DNA from: an uncultured Verrucomicrobia subdivision 3 bacterium
GTDB lineage: Bacteria; Verrucomicrobiota; Verrucomicrobiia; Limisphaerales; UBA11358
Direction of reading: 5' to 3'
Assembly (NCBI GenBank): GCA_903858275.1
Contig: CAIOIC010000136.1
Span: 62,001-126,000 of the forward strand
DNA: 64,000 nucleotides
Notes under the pieces: model-generated
Told to the model about the DNA's origin: nothing
The model's database searches: none
Seen by the model: only the letters and a program-made list of their open reading frames with translations
Shown: positions 26,817 through 35,712 of the stretch, piece by piece
How positions within the stretch are numbered: the stretch's first letter is position 1
How the letters are laid out: each line of letters starts with the position of its first letter
Position numbers and translations under genes: made by a program

Positions 26817-27848
26817 ATGAACAAAAAAGAACGTTTTATTGCGACTCTCGAGCGGCGGCCTGTGGATCGTCCCGCGTCCTGGCTCGGCATTCCGGCGACG
26901 GCGGCGCTGCCGGCGTTGCTGGCGCATTTTAAGGTCAATGATCTGGCCGGGCTAAAGCAGGCGATCGGGGATGATGTGTGGCCGGTGGAGCTGCCGTATC
27001 ATTCGCCGTTTTCGGACGCCATTTACATGGCCTTCGATTTTGCGAAAACCGGCCATGTCGTCAATGAGGAGCGCACCCTGAATTCCCCCGGATACTTTGA
27101 GGACCTCACCGATCCGGCGCAGGTGGAGGATTTCCACTGGCCGGATCCGCTGCAGCATATTTCCGAGGCGGAATGTCGCGCGGTGGTGGCGGAAGTTCCG
27201 GAAGATTACGCGGTGCTGGGCGTGGTGTGGTCGGCGCATTTTCAGGATGCCTGCGCGGCGTTCGGCATGGAGACCGCCTTGATGAACATGATTGCCGAAC
27301 CCGAGATGTTCCGCGCGGTCATCGACCGGATCACGGCGTTTTATCTCCAATCCAACGAACGGTTTTATCAGGCCGCCAAGGGCCGGCTGGACGCCGTGCT
27401 GATTGGTAATGATTTCGGCAGCCAGCAATGTTTGATGTTGTCTCAGGACTTGATCCGGGAATTCGTCTTTCCCGGCACGCGCGCCTTGGTCGCGCAGGCA
27501 AAAGCGCATGGGTTGAAAGTCATTCATCACTCCTGCGGCGCCATCCGGGAACTGATTCCCGACCTGACGAAAATGGGTGTGGATGCGATCCATCCGATTC
27601 AGGCTTTGGCGGTGGGCATGGATGCCGAGGGCTTGGCCCGCGAGTTCCGGGGCAAAGCCTCCTTCTGCGGCGGGGTGGATGCCCAGAATCTGCTTGTGAA
27701 CGGCACGCCGGATGCCGTCCGTCGCCGGGTGCGGGAGTTGAAGGCGTTATTTCCCACCGGCTTGATTATCTCGCCCAGTCACGAAGCGATTCTGCCGGAC
27801 ATTCCGCCGCAAAATATCCAGGCTCTGTTCGAAGCGGTGCGGGAGTGA
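26817..27848 (+). CDS. UroD-family corrinoid/cofactor methyltransferase (MtaA/MtbA-like)
   Basis: The 343-residue protein belongs to the uroporphyrinogen decarboxylase superfamily but starts MNKKERFIATLERRPVDRPA, as methyltransferases do, not as HemE does. A zinc-binding HxC pair is present as His238 and Cys240 in KVIHHSCGAIREL. In MtaA and MtbA the third zinc ligand is a Cys in a C-terminal PGC motif; here that place reads ISPSHEAILPD, so Ser or His replaces it, while a Cys lies earlier at 284 (SFCGGVDAQ). It probably accepts the methyl group from MtaC, perhaps passing it to tetrahydrofolate. A 5' fragment of a second copy lies at 22953. Confidence 0.85.
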   Translation: MNKKERFIATLERRPVDRPASWLGIPATAALPALLAHFKVNDLAGLKQAIGDDVWPVELPYHSPFSDAIYMAFDFAKTGHVVNEERTLNSPGYFEDLTDPAQVEDFHWPDPLQHISEAECRAVVAEVPEDYAVLGVVWSAHFQDACAAFGMETALMNMIAEPEMFRAVIDRITAFYLQSNERFYQAAKGRLDAVLIGNDFGSQQCLMLSQDLIREFVFPGTRALVAQAKAHGLKVIHHSCGAIRELIPDLTKMGVDAIHPIQALAVGMDAEGLAREFRGKASFCGGVDAQNLLVNGTPDAVRRRVRELKALFPTGLIISPSHEAILPDIPPQNIQALFEAVRE

Positions 27849-27907
27849 GCCCGGTCGTGAGCATCGTGCGACGCAATGGAAATACTGGCGATCGACACGG
27901 GATTGAA

Positions 27908-28258
27908 ATGAGAAACACAATTCAGCGCTACGGTACGGTGGTGGGGGTGAAAGCCGGCATGATGGCTCGTTACAAAGAACTGCATGCCGCTGCCTGGCCG
28001 GAGGTATTGGCCATCATCAAGCGCAATTACATTCAGAATTATTCCATTTACCTTCGCCAGCTGGCGGATGGCCGGCATTACCTGTTCAGCTACTTCGAAT
28101 ATGTCGGTGACGATTTCACTGCGGACATGGCGCGGATTGCCGCCGAACCGGTCACCCAACGCTGGTGGGCTGAATGCGTGCCGTGCCTGGAGTTGTTGCC
28201 CGACCGCGCGCCCGGCGAAATCTGGTCGCCGCTGGAGGAAGTTTTTCACCTCGACTAA
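27908..28258 (+). CDS. rhaM: L-rhamnose mutarotase
   Basis: The 116-residue protein interconverts alpha and beta L-rhamnose so that isomerase can use it. It has the family pattern RYGTVVGVKAGMMARYKELHAAAWPEV with the conserved Tyr and His, then NYSIYLRQLADGRHYLFSYFEYVG and PVTQRWWAECVP. I chose the ATG at 27908; the frame is open much further upstream inside the previous gene, without homology. It is 59 bases after the UroD-family gene and in the same direction as rhaT at 34566. Confidence 0.93.
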   Translation: MRNTIQRYGTVVGVKAGMMARYKELHAAAWPEVLAIIKRNYIQNYSIYLRQLADGRHYLFSYFEYVGDDFTADMARIAAEPVTQRWWAECVPCLELLPDRAPGEIWSPLEEVFHLD

Positions 28259-28303
28259 AAAAACATAAAGGATCTCCATTCAATTGAAAGAAGGACAAAT
28301 ACG

Positions 28304-29308
28304 ATGAAACACACCCTCGCCCTCCTTACCGCCCTGCTGCTGGCACCGCTTTTCGCACAGGCTCAGCAGCCAACCCCACCCGCCGCAACCGTGCACGACC
28401 GGCTCTGGCTTTTCGCCTGCCCGCCCGGAGGGGACGCGGAGTATCTCGAAATGGCCGGAGTGCGCGGCGGCTCCCGCATGACCCCGGTAGAGGGTGCTCA
28501 CTGGCTCGGTCTCAAGAACCTTCTTTTCGTCACCCAGGACCACACCCGCCCCAAAGCCATGTGGACCGAAAGCAAGTGGAAAGCGAAGACCACCATGGAG
28601 CAATGGGCAATCTCCTTTGAATCCATGCAACAGGTTAACTGGTCGGCCGTCGGCTCCAGCGGCGGCGGCGGGCTGAAGACCTTGCCCGACATCCTGACGT
28701 TGGCGAAGCGTTACCCGAACTTCACCGGCATCTATCTCGACGACTTCGTCAAAGACCGCACCAAACGCCCCGATGGTCGCTTCTCCGGCAAACCCGCCAT
28801 GACGGACGACGAGCTGAAGGCTATGCGGGAACAAGCCGCCAAACTCGGGCGTCCCATGGATATCTGGACCACCATTTACACCTATGATCTCGACTCCCGG
28901 CACGCCGATTACACGCATTGCGAGCCGCCGCTGGTCGATTCGATGAAGCATTTCGACGTGATCGTGCTCTGGACCTGGGAAAGCGCCGATTTGCGCGACC
29001 TCGAAAAGAACCTCGCCCGTCTGGAGGCGGTGAAGCCGAAGAACACCCGCATCGCCCTCGGCATCTACCTCTGGGACTACGTCGGCATTGACGAAACGAA
29101 GAAGGCGAACCCGACTTACCGGTGGGGCAAGCCCGTCCCGCTCGACCTCATGGAGCATCAATGTAACCTCGGCCTCAAGTGGCTTAAAGAAGGTCGCGTC
29201 ACCGACCTCGTAATTCTTGGCAACTCCCACCTCGACCTCGGTATCAACACCGCTCCGTGGATGCGCGACTGGATCAAGAAACATCGCGACGAGAAACTGA
29301 ACCGCTGA
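28304..29308 (+). CDS. Exported protein of unknown function, TIM-barrel-like
   Basis: The 334-residue protein has a signal peptide (MKHTLALLTALLLAPLFAQA). The mature part alternates strands and helices like a TIM barrel: FTGIYLDDFVKD, PMDIWTTIYTYDL, FDVIVLWTWESADL and RIALGIYLWDYVG. Acidic residues at strand ends (YLDDF, WTWES) could be catalytic, as in glycosidases. I do not recognise a named family. It opens a set of three exported glycan-active proteins that share nearly the same signal peptide. A glycosidase-like role in rhamnose-glycan breakdown is plausible but unproven. Confidence 0.75.
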   Translation: MKHTLALLTALLLAPLFAQAQQPTPPAATVHDRLWLFACPPGGDAEYLEMAGVRGGSRMTPVEGAHWLGLKNLLFVTQDHTRPKAMWTESKWKAKTTMEQWAISFESMQQVNWSAVGSSGGGGLKTLPDILTLAKRYPNFTGIYLDDFVKDRTKRPDGRFSGKPAMTDDELKAMREQAAKLGRPMDIWTTIYTYDLDSRHADYTHCEPPLVDSMKHFDVIVLWTWESADLRDLEKNLARLEAVKPKNTRIALGIYLWDYVGIDETKKANPTYRWGKPVPLDLMEHQCNLGLKWLKEGRVTDLVILGNSHLDLGINTAPWMRDWIKKHRDEKLNR

Positions 29309-29317
29309 AGATAAACC

Positions 29318-31981
29318 ATGAAACTCACCCTCCCACTCCTCATCGCCCTGCTGCTGGCGCAGTTGGCTCCGCTGACCGCTGCTGAGTTCTATGTTGCTCC
29401 CACCGGCAACGACGCCAACCCCGGCACGAAGGCGAAGCCATTCGCGACGTTCGAAAGAACGCGTGAGGCCGTGCGGCAATGCCAGACCCGGAGTGCAAAA
29501 TCCCAGATCGAAGTTTTTGTTCGCGGTGGGACGTATGAACTGCCGCAGACGCTTAAGCTCGGCGCGGCTGATTCCGGCACCGAGCAATCGCCGGTGGTGT
29601 GGCGGGCCTATCAGAACGAAAGGCCGGTCCTCGTCGGTGGCGGGAAGATCATGGGGTGGGTAGCTCATGAGAAAAATATCCTGAAGGCAGATGTGCGGGC
29701 ACTCGGTTTCACGAACCAGTTCCGGCAGCTTTTTTTCGATGGCCAGCGGCAGGAGCTGGCGCGCTATCCAAATTTTGACCCCGCCAAGCCGTTCGAAAGC
29801 GGCTGGACCTTCACGGACAAGGAGCCGGCGAAGACGGACACCCTGAAGCGCACGCTGCGCTATGCTGCCAAAGACGCGCGGACGTGGGCGCGACCGACCG
29901 ACGGCGAGGTCTGCATCTTCCCCAGCCACGAATGGTGGAATAATATCTGGCCCATCACCGCGGTGGATCGCGGGCAGCGCACCATCACGTTGCGGCGCGA
30001 TTGTTCCTACGATATCTCGCCCGGTGATCGTTACTTCGTGCGCGGCCTGCTGGAGGAGCTCGACGCGCCGGGCGAATGGTATCTGGACCGCGAGCAGGGG
30101 ATCCTTTATTTCTGGCCGCCGGCTCCGATCGAAGGGCGAAAGGCTTACGCGCCGAAGTTGAAGACCATCCTCGAACTTGGCTCTGGCACCGCGCATGTCA
30201 CGTTTCGCGGGTTCACGTTCGAGGTCTGCGAAGGCACTGCCGTCGTCCTCAATAATGCGACCAACTGCCTCATCGCCGGCTGTGCCATCCGCAACGTCGG
30301 CGATTACAACGGCAGCGGCGTCAGCGTGGCCGGCGGCGCGCGCAACGGCGTCGTCGGCTGTGATATTTCCGACACCGGCAACCACGGTATCAATCTTGGT
30401 GGTGGTGACGAGAAAACACTCACGCCGGCCGGCAACTTTGCCGAGAACAACCACATCACCCGCACCGGCGTGTTTCACAAGCAAGGCTGTGGTGTCAATC
30501 TTAGCGGCACCGGCAACCGCGTCGCGCACAACACGCTCCATCATTTGCCGCGATTTGGCATCATGTTCGGTGGGCAGAACCACGTCATCGAGTTGAACCA
30601 CATCCACCATGTTAGTTTGGAGACGATGGACACGGGTGCGATCTACGGTAACTCGTTGAACTGGCTCTCGGCCCACGGCTGCGTCATCCGGCACAATTTC
30701 ATCCACGACGTAATCGGTCGCAGTGGCAAAGCTGGCCAATGGCTCTCGCCCTATTTTGCCTGGGGTATCTATCTCGACTGGACCGCCATGGGCGTCACGG
30801 TCACGGGCAACATCGTCGCCCGCACGCCCCGCTCCGGCATCGACCTTCATGATGGGCGCGACAACCTCGTCGAGAACAATATCTTCGTCGAATGCGGCAC
30901 CGGCCGCAGCGAGCACGGCCAGACCAGCCAGATCGAGTTCAACGGCTGGGAGACCACCACCGGTTACTGGACGCGCGAGATTGCTAACTGGAGCCGGCAA
31001 TACGACTCGGTTGCCAATCTGCCGGCGTGGCGCAACGTCGCGAGCCTGTGCGACCCGCGCACAGTGGCGTTGCCCGATGGCCGCACCATGCAGCGGAATG
31101 TCGCGTGCCGGAACATTCTCTACTGGCGGAATCCGCAGCCGCAGGCGTTTCAGTTTCGCAACGTGTCGTTCGAGCACAACCTCTCCGACTCCAACCTCGT
31201 CTGGCACGACGGCGAACCGCTCAAGACCGGCCAGTTCAAACTCAAGTCCGTCACCGGCCCGAACCTCGCGCCGCCGAACGCCGGTTTTGAGCAAGGCGCT
31301 GCTGGGAAAATGCCTGACCGCTGGAGTTGGCATATCCAGCCCAGCACAAACGACCACGCCACGCTCAGCACCAACGCGCTGCACGACGGTCGTGGCTGCC
31401 TGTGTCTCACCGGCCAGCCTGTCGCCGCCAACCAGAACAAGGAATCTTGGGCGCGCATCCCGAGCGTGAAGAGTGCCGAAGTTGCCGTGCAACCTGGTCA
31501 GGTCTATCGCCTCATTGTCTGGCTCCGCGCCGACCGGCCGAACACGCGTGTCGAAATCGGCCTGCAAGCTTATCGACCCAACCTCTACAGTTGGCAATCA
31601 GTGAAGACCGTCAGCGTCGGCGCGGGGTGGGCGCAGCACGAATTGATCGCACGTTTTCCGTCGCAACCGCCGGAGTTGAAGAGCTGCTACGTCCGTGTCC
31701 GTTTGCCCGACGGCGACGGCGCGGTCTGCGTGGATGATGTGGAGTTGCACGCCGCCGAAACGATGGAGGAATGGGACGCGTGGCAGGTGCTCGGCATGGA
31801 TCGCCACTCGCTCATCGCCGACCCGCTGTTCATCAATGCCGCGCAGGATGACTACCGGCTCAAGCCGGAATCGCCCGCGTTCAAGCTGGGTTTCAAGCCG
31901 ATTCCCGTTGAAAAGATCGGTTGCTACCGCGATGACCTCCGCGCAAGCTGGCCCATTATCGAGAAAGAAAAGACACCGTGA
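29318..31981 (+). CDS. Exported right-handed beta-helix glycoside hydrolase, GH141-like
   Basis: The 887-residue protein has a signal peptide (MKLTLPLLIALLLAQLAPL). It begins after the signal with FYVAPTGNDANPGTKAKPFA, the opening seen in GH141-type and related beta-helix enzymes, followed by FVRGGTYELPQTLKLG. The middle (residues about 290-560) has repeated short strands with Asn ladders (GNHGINLGGGD, NRVAHNTLHHLPRFGIMFGG). Residues about 640-830 look like a carbohydrate-binding beta-sandwich (NAGFEQGAAGKMPDRWSW). GH141 members are known as alpha-L-fucosidases or xylanases acting on complex plant glycans. The exact activity here is uncertain. Its stop overlaps the next start. Confidence 0.78.
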   Translation: MKLTLPLLIALLLAQLAPLTAAEFYVAPTGNDANPGTKAKPFATFERTREAVRQCQTRSAKSQIEVFVRGGTYELPQTLKLGAADSGTEQSPVVWRAYQNERPVLVGGGKIMGWVAHEKNILKADVRALGFTNQFRQLFFDGQRQELARYPNFDPAKPFESGWTFTDKEPAKTDTLKRTLRYAAKDARTWARPTDGEVCIFPSHEWWNNIWPITAVDRGQRTITLRRDCSYDISPGDRYFVRGLLEELDAPGEWYLDREQGILYFWPPAPIEGRKAYAPKLKTILELGSGTAHVTFRGFTFEVCEGTAVVLNNATNCLIAGCAIRNVGDYNGSGVSVAGGARNGVVGCDISDTGNHGINLGGGDEKTLTPAGNFAENNHITRTGVFHKQGCGVNLSGTGNRVAHNTLHHLPRFGIMFGGQNHVIELNHIHHVSLETMDTGAIYGNSLNWLSAHGCVIRHNFIHDVIGRSGKAGQWLSPYFAWGIYLDWTAMGVTVTGNIVARTPRSGIDLHDGRDNLVENNIFVECGTGRSEHGQTSQIEFNGWETTTGYWTREIANWSRQYDSVANLPAWRNVASLCDPRTVALPDGRTMQRNVACRNILYWRNPQPQAFQFRNVSFEHNLSDSNLVWHDGEPLKTGQFKLKSVTGPNLAPPNAGFEQGAAGKMPDRWSWHIQPSTNDHATLSTNALHDGRGCLCLTGQPVAANQNKESWARIPSVKSAEVAVQPGQVYRLIVWLRADRPNTRVEIGLQAYRPNLYSWQSVKTVSVGAGWAQHELIARFPSQPPELKSCYVRVRLPDGDGAVCVDDVELHAAETMEEWDAWQVLGMDRHSLIADPLFINAAQDDYRLKPESPAFKLGFKPIPVEKIGCYRDDLRASWPIIEKEKTP

Positions 31982-34569
31982 AACACACCCTCACCCTCCT
32001 CTTTGCCCTGCTGCTGGCGCCGCTGTCGGCGCTGACCGCCGCCGATGCGCGGCCCGTTTATGTCGTGCCGAATTTTCATCCCGCCAGTTGCGGATGGCTT
32101 ACGGACTGGTCCACCGAGCGGAACTATTGCGCCAACTCCTACTTCGACCATCTCGACCGCGTCCGCGACGACGCGAGCTACAACTTCGCCCTCTCCGAGT
32201 GCAATAACCTCATCGCGATGATGAACTTCCGCCCCGATCGCATGGCGGAGTTGAAACAGCGCATTCGCGAGGGCCGCGTCGAACTTTGCAACGCGTTCTT
32301 TCTTGAGCCGACTATCAATCTCTCCGGCGGCGAGGCATTGGTGAAGATGGGCGTCGAGGGGCTGCGCTGGCAACAGCAGGTGTTGGGCGTCCGACCGCGG
32401 TTGAGTTGGATGATTGATGTCTGCGGCGTTCATGAGCAGATGGCGCAGATTGTCTCGGGCCTTGGACTCGACGCGCTGGTCTATTGCCGGCTCAATCCGA
32501 CCGGCAGCACGCTGCATTGGCTCGAATCGCCCGACGGCACGCGCACGCTCGCCATCAGCCCCGGCCACTACCTTGAATGGCGACCGATGTTCGGCGCGAA
32601 AGAGCCGCTCGCGGAAAAGCAGTTGCTGGCGCTGGCTGACGACATCCGTGCGCGCATTGAGCCGAAATCCCAGGATCAGGAAGGAAAGCGGCTGGCGGCC
32701 GACCTCAAGAGCGTGCCCAGGCTGACTCCTGCCGGCGCACCGGTCCTGATCCTCGGCGGCAGCGGCGACTACAATCTTGCGCCGCTCTACCAGTCATATC
32801 CGGCCGGGTTTCTCCAGCAGTTCAGAAAAGTCGCGCCGGAATTCGACGTGAAATTCTCCACGCCGGGCAAATATCTTGATGCCGTCCTGCCGGGCATCCA
32901 ATCGGGTGCAATCCAGTTGCCGACGCTGCGCAGCGGCACCGAGTTCACCTACAACGCGTTTTGGATCCAGAACCCGCGCGTCAAAGCGTGGTTCCGCCAG
33001 TGCGAACAGCAGCTTCAGGCCGCTGAGATGCTCGCCACCGCCGCCAGCCTGCGCGGGAACTTCGAGTATCCGGCGCAGACGCTGAATCATGCCTGGCTGT
33101 TGCTGTGCCTGAACATGGATCGCAACACGCTCTGGGGTGCGGCGGGCGGCATGGTGTTCGAACACGAGCGCAGTTGGGACGCGCGCGACCGGTTCGAGTG
33201 GGTCGAGCAAACCTCCCGCGACATCGCCACGCGCGCCGTCCGGTCCCTGCTTGGAACCGGCAAAACCAGTGTCCGTTTCAATCCGCTCAATTGGCAGCGT
33301 CACGACTTCCCCGAATTGTCCGCCTGCGCCACCGGCCCGGCATCCAAGCCGGCGGCCATGAAGGAAAATGCATTGGTTGACGCCATCCAGACAAAGTTCT
33401 ACTCCGCCCGGATCAATGCGGCCAGCGGCGCGCTGGTCAGCCTCAAGTTGAAATCCTCCGGCCGCGAATTGCTCGGCGGACCGGCCAATGTCATCGTCGC
33501 CGAGCAGCCGAAAAAGAAAATCTGGAGCGCCGCCGACCAAATGGTGGAAAGGCCGGAGCGCGAGCGCGTGGCCGATTCGAGCCAGTCCGCACCGCGACTC
33601 ACCGTTCGCGCCGGCGATGGGAAAACCATCGTGCAGGCGGAATCGGCGTTTATCGGCGGCGGTCGCTTGCGGCGCATGATGACGTTTTACCGGGATGATC
33701 CGCGGATTGATTTTGAAACTGAATTGAACGGCGTCCCTGATCGCACGATTGTTGTCGCCGAGTTTCCGCTGGCCGAGTCGGTGCGGGAAGTGCGTCGGGG
33801 TATTCCCTACGGGTTCTCCCACGCGGCCTGGGCGGTGACCAACGCCGCGTTATCCGGCATGGCCAAGGGCATCACGCCGGCGGTGCGCTGGTCGCATTAC
33901 CAGATGGTGGACACCGGCGTGGCGCTGCTGGATCAGGGACTCACTGGCCGCGAGATTACCGGCAGCACTCCGATCCTCTACCTCTACAACGCGAACGAGA
34001 CCTATCGCGGTTATACCAACTCGTGGCTCAGTGGCGAGGGCAAGCATGTGTTGCGCTACGCGCTGGTGGCGCACGATGGCGATTTCACCACGGCGCGGAT
34101 TCCGCGGGCGGCGTGGGAATTCAACAACCCGCCCGTCATCGTGGATGGCTGCGTGCCAGCCAAGGCGAAACCGTTCGTGCAGACCAGCGACAACATTATC
34201 GTCGAGGCTCTGCGGCGCGAGGGCGGCGAAATTGAACTGCGGCTCGTCGAATGCCTCGGCCGCACGGGCAAGGCGAGCGTGACGTTGAACCTCCCGCACC
34301 TCGACGCCGCGCTGACAGACATGCTCGGCGGCAATCGCCAGCCGTTGCGCGGCGGGCCGGATTACCAGTTTCCCGTGCGTCCGCAGCAGATTGTGTCCCT
34401 GCGTTTCAAGACCAAGTCCGCCGTCGCCGAAGTCAAGGCGCTGACCGGTTGGGATGAAATGGTTCCGGACAAGAAGCGCGAGGCGTTGCATCTTTATCTG
34501 CCGGATGTGAAAGGGCATCCTCCGGCGGCCGATGTTCCCCCATCCACCCCGAAAAAAACCAAGACATGA
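31978..34569 (+). CDS. Exported GH38-like alpha-mannosidase-family protein
   Basis: The 863-residue protein starts with GTG inside the stop of the previous gene (4-base overlap) and has a signal peptide (MKHTLTLLFALLLAPLSAL). The catalytic-domain pattern includes LVKMGVEGLRWQQQVLGVRP and SWMIDVCGVHEQMAQI, where the Asp of MID matches the GH38 nucleophile. The N-terminal zinc site is odd: GH38 enzymes have HxD before GW, but here the sequence is VPNFHPASCGWLTDW, with no Asp two residues after His. The C-terminal beta domain is present (VRAGDGKTIVQAE, PVIVDGCVPA). It is likely an alpha-glycosidase of altered specificity. Confidence 0.78.
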   Translation: MKHTLTLLFALLLAPLSALTAADARPVYVVPNFHPASCGWLTDWSTERNYCANSYFDHLDRVRDDASYNFALSECNNLIAMMNFRPDRMAELKQRIREGRVELCNAFFLEPTINLSGGEALVKMGVEGLRWQQQVLGVRPRLSWMIDVCGVHEQMAQIVSGLGLDALVYCRLNPTGSTLHWLESPDGTRTLAISPGHYLEWRPMFGAKEPLAEKQLLALADDIRARIEPKSQDQEGKRLAADLKSVPRLTPAGAPVLILGGSGDYNLAPLYQSYPAGFLQQFRKVAPEFDVKFSTPGKYLDAVLPGIQSGAIQLPTLRSGTEFTYNAFWIQNPRVKAWFRQCEQQLQAAEMLATAASLRGNFEYPAQTLNHAWLLLCLNMDRNTLWGAAGGMVFEHERSWDARDRFEWVEQTSRDIATRAVRSLLGTGKTSVRFNPLNWQRHDFPELSACATGPASKPAAMKENALVDAIQTKFYSARINAASGALVSLKLKSSGRELLGGPANVIVAEQPKKKIWSAADQMVERPERERVADSSQSAPRLTVRAGDGKTIVQAESAFIGGGRLRRMMTFYRDDPRIDFETELNGVPDRTIVVAEFPLAESVREVRRGIPYGFSHAAWAVTNAALSGMAKGITPAVRWSHYQMVDTGVALLDQGLTGREITGSTPILYLYNANETYRGYTNSWLSGEGKHVLRYALVAHDGDFTTARIPRAAWEFNNPPVIVDGCVPAKAKPFVQTSDNIIVEALRREGGEIELRLVECLGRTGKASVTLNLPHLDAALTDMLGGNRQPLRGGPDYQFPVRPQQIVSLRFKTKSAVAEVKALTGWDEMVPDKKREALHLYLPDVKGHPPAADVPPSTPKKTKT

Positions 34570-35630
34570 TCCCTCCCAATCCACTCCTCGGCACCGCTTT
34601 CCACGCCGTCGGTGCGGCCTTTGCGGCGCTTTGTTACACGCCGCAGAAGCGCGTCAGCGGGTGGTCGTGGCAAAGCTATTGGCTGGTGCAGGCGGCGTTC
34701 TGCTGGTTTCTGCTGCCGCTGGCTGGCGCATGGCTGACGATTCCCGAACTTGGCAAGGTATTGAGCGAGGCGCCGCGGGGCGCCATGCTTGCCTCGTTTT
34801 TGCTGGGCGCGGCGTATGGCATCGGGGGCACGGCCTTTGGCGTTTCCATCCGCTACATTGGTTTTTCGCTGACTTACGCGATTGCCGTCGGGCTTTCGAC
34901 CGTGCTGGGCACGTTGCTCCCGCCGCTGGTGAAGGGAACGCTTGGCGCGACGTTGAGCCAGCCGGGCGCGGGCTGGGTCATCGCCGGCATCATCATCGGC
35001 ATCATTGGTATCGCGTTTACCGGTTTGGCGGGGCGAATGAAGGAAAAAGATTTGAGCGCGACGGCGAGTCTGGCGGGATTTTCGCTGGTGACGGGATTGT
35101 TGCTCTCGCTGCTCGCCGGCGTTCTTTCGGCGGTTTATGGGTTTGCGCTCGAAGCGGGTGAACCGATTGCCGATGTGGCCACGGCGCATGGGGCAGGGGT
35201 GTTTCGGGGCAATGTGGTTTACATTTTTTCCAACACGGGCGCCTTTATTTCGACGGCGATTTATTGCCTGTGGCTTCATCGGAAGCACAAAACCATAGGT
35301 GAAATCGTCGAGCTTCCCGCCGGCGCTGAGAAAAGCAGCCTGCCCGTGAACTGGGCCATGGCGGTGCTGACCGGTTGCCTGTGGTATGGGCAGTTTTTCT
35401 TCTACAACCTCGGCCATGTACGGATGGGGAATTACAAATTCACCAGCTGGGCCATCCACATGATCATGCTCATCCTGTTCAGCATTGTGGTGGGCGTGGT
35501 CTTGCGCGAATGGCGCGGTGCCCGGATGACGACGAAAACCGCTGTGGGCTTTGCCTTTGTGGTGCTGGTGGGTGCGGTGCTGATGCTGACTTGGGGAAAT
35601 CATCTGGCTGAAATCCCCGTGCCGCATTGA
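34566..35630 (+). CDS. rhaT: L-rhamnose/proton symporter RhaT
   Basis: The 354-residue protein has ten hydrophobic segments. The opening NPLLGTAFHAVGAAFAALCYTP and the blocks GGTAFGVSIRYIGFSLTYAIAVG, GGVLSAVYGFALEAG-like sequence (here LLAGVLSAVYGFALEAG) and FFYNLGHVRMGNYKFTSWAIHM match RhaT. It imports L-rhamnose, and perhaps L-lyxose, with protons. It overlaps the GH38-like gene by 4 bases and ends the run. With RhaM upstream it shows that rhamnose is the sugar taken up. Rhamnose isomerase, kinase and aldolase genes are not in the window. Confidence 0.95.
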   Translation: MIPPNPLLGTAFHAVGAAFAALCYTPQKRVSGWSWQSYWLVQAAFCWFLLPLAGAWLTIPELGKVLSEAPRGAMLASFLLGAAYGIGGTAFGVSIRYIGFSLTYAIAVGLSTVLGTLLPPLVKGTLGATLSQPGAGWVIAGIIIGIIGIAFTGLAGRMKEKDLSATASLAGFSLVTGLLLSLLAGVLSAVYGFALEAGEPIADVATAHGAGVFRGNVVYIFSNTGAFISTAIYCLWLHRKHKTIGEIVELPAGAEKSSLPVNWAMAVLTGCLWYGQFFFYNLGHVRMGNYKFTSWAIHMIMLILFSIVVGVVLREWRGARMTTKTAVGFAFVVLVGAVLMLTWGNHLAEIPVPH

Positions 35631-35664
35631 GCAATGCTTAATTGTCGCCGTTTTGAAAACTGCT

Positions 35665-35689
35665 CTGCCGGATTGGCTGGCGGTTTTTT
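35665..35689 (+). terminator. Rho-independent terminator after rhaT
   Basis: A 7-bp stem (35665-35671 with 35677-35683, including two G-U pairs, 5-nt loop) is followed by TTTTTT at 35684-35689. It lies 35 bases beyond the rhaT stop and probably ends the whole plus-strand run. Confidence 0.7.
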
Positions 35690-35712
35690 AACGCAAACCT
35701 GGCGTGAGTAGA

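Noticed and set aside
28280-31597. 1105-codon open frame on the minus strand
   Set aside because: It is antisense to two exported proteins with clear signals and motifs. Its translation is low-complexity, rich in Val, Arg, Gly and Asp, with no domain; long antisense frames are expected in GC-rich genes.
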